Below are positions 37,942-39,352 of a stretch of DNA of 39,352 nt, one piece after another (the first letter of the stretch is position 1; each line of letters starts with the position of its first letter). The translations under genes were made by a program, and so were the position numbers. Under the pieces are notes generated by a model. It had not been told where the DNA came from and made no database searches. It was given only the letters and a program-made list of their open reading frames with translations. Origin of the DNA: a virus; the IMG/VR virus record IMGVR_UViG_3300032235_000716, positions 1 through 39,352 of that record. One strand, 5' to 3'.

Positions 37942-38000
37942 GCACGACTTTGGATGGATTGGGCATTGTGGTGGACGGTTTTTAGAGTGGCACAAAGCGT

Positions 38001-38025
38001 AAAAATAGAGGGCATTGCACCCCCT
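38001..38025 (-). terminator. Intrinsic terminator of the tmRNA
   Basis: AGGGGG-TGCAATG-CCCTCT stem-loop (38007-38025) followed on the minus strand by ATTTTT. One of the few hairpins here with a proper U tract. Confidence 0.75.
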
Positions 38026-38265
38026 TAGTAAGTTTTGGATAAGAAGGAAACTTATAACCCCCCTTCACTCATTTAAGGTCAAACAGCAACAGGTGCTGAG
38101 TGACGAGTGAACTTAACGATTTTATTCGCTGCGTTTGTTTGTTTGTCCCGTCAACAGATAAGACCTTTATGCCCCGTCGAAACCTGTGTATCCCCGTGAA
38201 GTGGAGATAAGGGGAATCGAACCCCTGTCCGAAACATCAGACTTCTCATCCTCTTGAACACTTTA
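38007..38265 (-). ncRNA. ssrA: Circularly permuted (two-piece) tmRNA with tag ANKIVKFTRHSAPVAV
   Basis: In transcription order: acceptor piece (about 38265-38202) with GATGAGA (P2 strand), T arm AGGGG-TTCGATT-CCCCT, acceptor strand TATCTCC and discriminator A; a 6-base spacer CTTCAC (38201-38196); coding piece starting GGGGATACACAGGTTTCGAC (38195). GGGGATA pairs with TATCTCC with the G3-U70 wobble that AlaRS reads; GATGAGA pairs with TCTTATC (7 bp, P2). The reading frame from GCG at 38129 to TGA at 38079 gives the tag; a GCA codon directly before could also be the resume codon. Downstream TAAGTTT/AAACTTA pairing indicates a pseudoknot. Marine picocyanobacterial tmRNAs are permuted and their tags are similar but end in AA; here the end is AV. 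The 5' limit of the acceptor piece is approximate. Confidence 0.88.
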
Positions 38266-38296
38266 TATAGTATCAGATTTTTTAGTTTTTGTAAAG

Positions 38297-38369
38297 TGGA
38301 GAATAGGAGACTCGAACTCCTGACCTCCTGAATGCAAATCAGGCGCACTACCAACTGTGCTAATTCCCC
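38297..38369 (-). tRNA. tRNA-Ala (anticodon UGC)
   Basis: 73 nt. Acceptor GGGGAAT/ATTCTCC with the G3-U70 alanine identity pair, anticodon arm CCTGA-TTTGCAT-TCAGG, T arm AGGAG-TTCGAGT-CTCCT, no encoded CCA. It lies about 30 bases upstream of the tmRNA on the same strand and is probably co-transcribed with it. Confidence 0.93.
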
Positions 38370-38397
38370 TTGTGTTTTATTTAGGATAAAATCCTAA

Positions 38398-38480
38398 TGC
38401 TCCAGAGAAGATTTGAACTTCCACGCTTTTTAAGGCGGCGGATTCTAAGTCCGCTGTGTCTACCGTTCCACCACTGGAGC
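38398..38480 (-). tRNA. tRNA-Leu (anticodon UAG)
   Basis: 83 nt, type II with a long variable arm. Acceptor GCTCCAG/CTGGAGC, anticodon arm GCGGA-CTTAGAA-TCCGC, T loop TTCAAAT. Its 5' end directly abuts the stop codon of the HNH gene at 38481. Confidence 0.92.
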
Positions 38481-38924
38481 TTATCGTTTTTTATTTGAGA
38501 ACGTATCTGTTTGTGTATGACAATTAGGACACTTCAATCTCAAATTTTCTGAACGATTATCGTATCGATCACCGTTAATGTGATCGACTTGTAACCTCAA
38601 AGGTTTACCATTCCAAGTAGAAGAAATACCACATTCAGAACAAGTATTACCTCGTTCTTCTACTAACAATCTGTATAAGATATCTCTTTTACAAGTTTCT
38701 TTAGCAGAATTGTAGTATTCGGTAAGAGAATTCCATTTATTTTGACCACCAAAACTACTAAGATGTTTAGTATTGTTTGGTTTGTAGTCAGGAATCCACT
38801 TTTTCCATCTAGATCTTAGTGTATCTATCTTACAATTTAACTCAACACATAATTGAGTTGGAGATACTCCAGACAAAAGAGAGTTTACTATGTAATCTTT
38901 CTTATCGTCAAGATCTTTTCTCAT
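38481..38924 (-). CDS. HNH homing-type endonuclease abutting tRNA-Leu
   Basis: The product is 147 aa from ATG 38924 (a TTG start at 38966 would overlap the TATAAATA box). An N-terminal helix-turn-helix (VSPTQLCVELNCKIDTLRSR, about 20-39) precedes the HNH core: CSEC (95-98), LRLQVDHINGD with Asp114-His115, ENLRLKCPNCH (126-136). Such freestanding nucleases cut cognate DNA lacking the insert and spread by recombination. TATAAATA, the T4 late-promoter consensus, lies about 20-27 bases before the ATG. There is no Shine-Dalgarno. Confidence 0.85.
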   Translation of the reverse strand: MRKDLDDKKDYIVNSLLSGVSPTQLCVELNCKIDTLRSRWKKWIPDYKPNNTKHLSSFGGQNKWNSLTEYYNSAKETCKRDILYRLLVEERGNTCSECGISSTWNGKPLRLQVDHINGDRYDNRSENLRLKCPNCHTQTDTFSNKKR

Positions 38925-38941
38925 AATTGGTAGACGTGCTG

Positions 38942-38949
38942 TATTATTT
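38942..38949 (-). promoter_or_regulatory. T4-type late promoter core TATAAATA
   Basis: Minus-strand TGTATAAATAATAC upstream of the HNH gene matches the T4 late core TATAAATA exactly. Position to within a few bases. Confidence 0.5.
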
Positions 38950-38981
38950 ATACAAATTACTACCAATTTACCCCCAAATAA

Positions 38982-39179
38982 TTACTTTGAACTTACAAAG
39001 TCATTGATGATTTCTGCTTGCTTAAGCACATCATCAAGAGTTGGATATTTTGAATCAAATCCTTCTGGCAATTTGCCATCATTAGAGCACTCTGCTTTTG
39101 CAAACTCTACATGATAATTGTCAGAAAGCATACAATATGCTTGCTTAAAAATTTCAAACCGAAGTTCGTAAGGTGTCAT
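38982..39179 (-). CDS. 65-aa protein, unknown function
   Basis: MTPYELRFEIFKQAYCMLSD then NYHVEFAKAECSNDGKLPEG, DVLKQAEIINDFVSSK. The MTPYELRFEIFKQA N-terminus is a recognisable T4-like cyanophage pattern, without known role. AGGAGAA lies 5 bases before the ATG. Confidence 0.8.
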   Translation of the reverse strand: MTPYELRFEIFKQAYCMLSDNYHVEFAKAECSNDGKLPEGFDSKYPTLDDVLKQAEIINDFVSSK

Positions 39180-39206
39180 AGTTATTCTCCTGTGTGTTTG
39201 TGTGTT

Positions 39207-39278
39207 TCCTCTGTATAGGAATCGAACCCAGTTTCCAAGTGCATTGTCTGCCTGTCCTTACCAATAGACTACCAGAGG
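39207..39278 (-). tRNA. tRNA-like gene with aberrant anticodon arm
   Basis: 72 nt. Acceptor CCTCTG/CAGAGG (seventh pair G-A mismatched), D arm GTCT/GGAC with ATTGGTAA loop, T loop TTCGATT with four good T-stem pairs. The middle part (GGCAGACAATGCACTTGG) does not fold into a 5-bp stem with a 7-base loop and U33, so no anticodon can be read. Either a decaying tRNA or a tRNA-shaped RNA. Confidence 0.45.
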
Positions 39279-39299
39279 TTGTGGTAGGTGTTGGGAACT

Positions 39300-39352
39300 T
39301 TACCTATGTCCCCACTCTTGACATTCACCCAAGCACCAGTTTAAACATCGAC
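39300..39352 (-). CDS. Possible C-terminal end of a further gene (partial)
   Basis: An open frame enters from the right edge and ends at TAA 39302-39300 with RCLNWCLGECQEWGHR. Cys/Trp-rich; too short to judge. Confidence 0.25.
   Translation of the reverse strand, partial: RCLNWCLGECQEWGHR

Noticed and set aside
38151-38354. Minus-strand 67-codon frame
   Set aside because: It is translation of the tmRNA and tRNA-Ala genes.

Overview
The window looks like part of the genome of a T4-like myovirus of marine picocyanobacteria (Synechococcus/Prochlorococcus type). The evidence is a gp25-gp6-giant-tail-protein block, a phage speD (AdoMet decarboxylase), a glycosyltransferase, HNH endonucleases beside tRNA genes, a helicase, ArdA-like and RlpA-like proteins, and a circularly permuted (two-piece) tmRNA of the kind known from marine cyanobacteria. 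Every convincing protein gene is on the minus strand, so transcription runs right to left.

Left, 1-17.9 kb (AT-rich, virion and late functions): the first 12,986 bases are one open frame of at least 4,328 codons that runs off the left edge. It encodes a multidomain tail or adhesin protein with a YHYH domain, a concanavalin-like module, many G-x-G-Y repeats and a WD/BNR-like propeller. Upstream of it in the transcript are gp6 and gp25 (baseplate wedge), a small conserved protein, speD, an unknown 199-aa protein, a 43-aa basic protein, a GT-A glycosyltransferase and two overlapping small genes.

Middle, 17.94-19.25 kb: a 1.3 kb stretch without convincing protein genes. It holds an AT-rich tract, four copies of a 10-mer iteron, a cluster of five exact and two near-exact copies of the cyanobacterial-type DnaA box TTTTCCACA (including a perfect inverted pair), a strong hairpin, and the only strong plus-strand sigma70-type promoter, followed by a possible short RNA ending in T tracts. 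It has the layout of a replication origin or a host-DnaA titration site.

Right, 19.25-38 kb (early/accessory type): about 60 small genes, often coupled by ATGA, TAATG or TGATG overlaps. They form short operons separated by recurring intergenic cassettes: a GTGCCAC...GTGGCAC hairpin after the last stop codon, often a GC-rich hairpin, then a minus-strand -10 box (TGCTATGAT or CCTATAAT type). Recognisable products are an SF2 helicase, a calcineurin-like phosphoesterase, two HNH endonucleases, an ArdA-like antirestriction protein, a DUF2786-type protein, an RlpA-like barrel protein, a CAAD/CURT1-like membrane protein (possible thylakoid-directed auxiliary gene), a DUF2384-like antitoxin-type protein and a secreted protein. 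tRNA-Arg(UCU) lies inside this region.

Right end, 38-39.35 kb: a stable-RNA cluster with the permuted tmRNA (tag ANKIVKFTRHSAPVAV), tRNA-Ala(UGC), tRNA-Leu(UAG), an HNH gene abutting tRNA-Leu, a small conserved gene and a degenerate tRNA-like element. Functions of most small proteins cannot be assigned from sequence alone.
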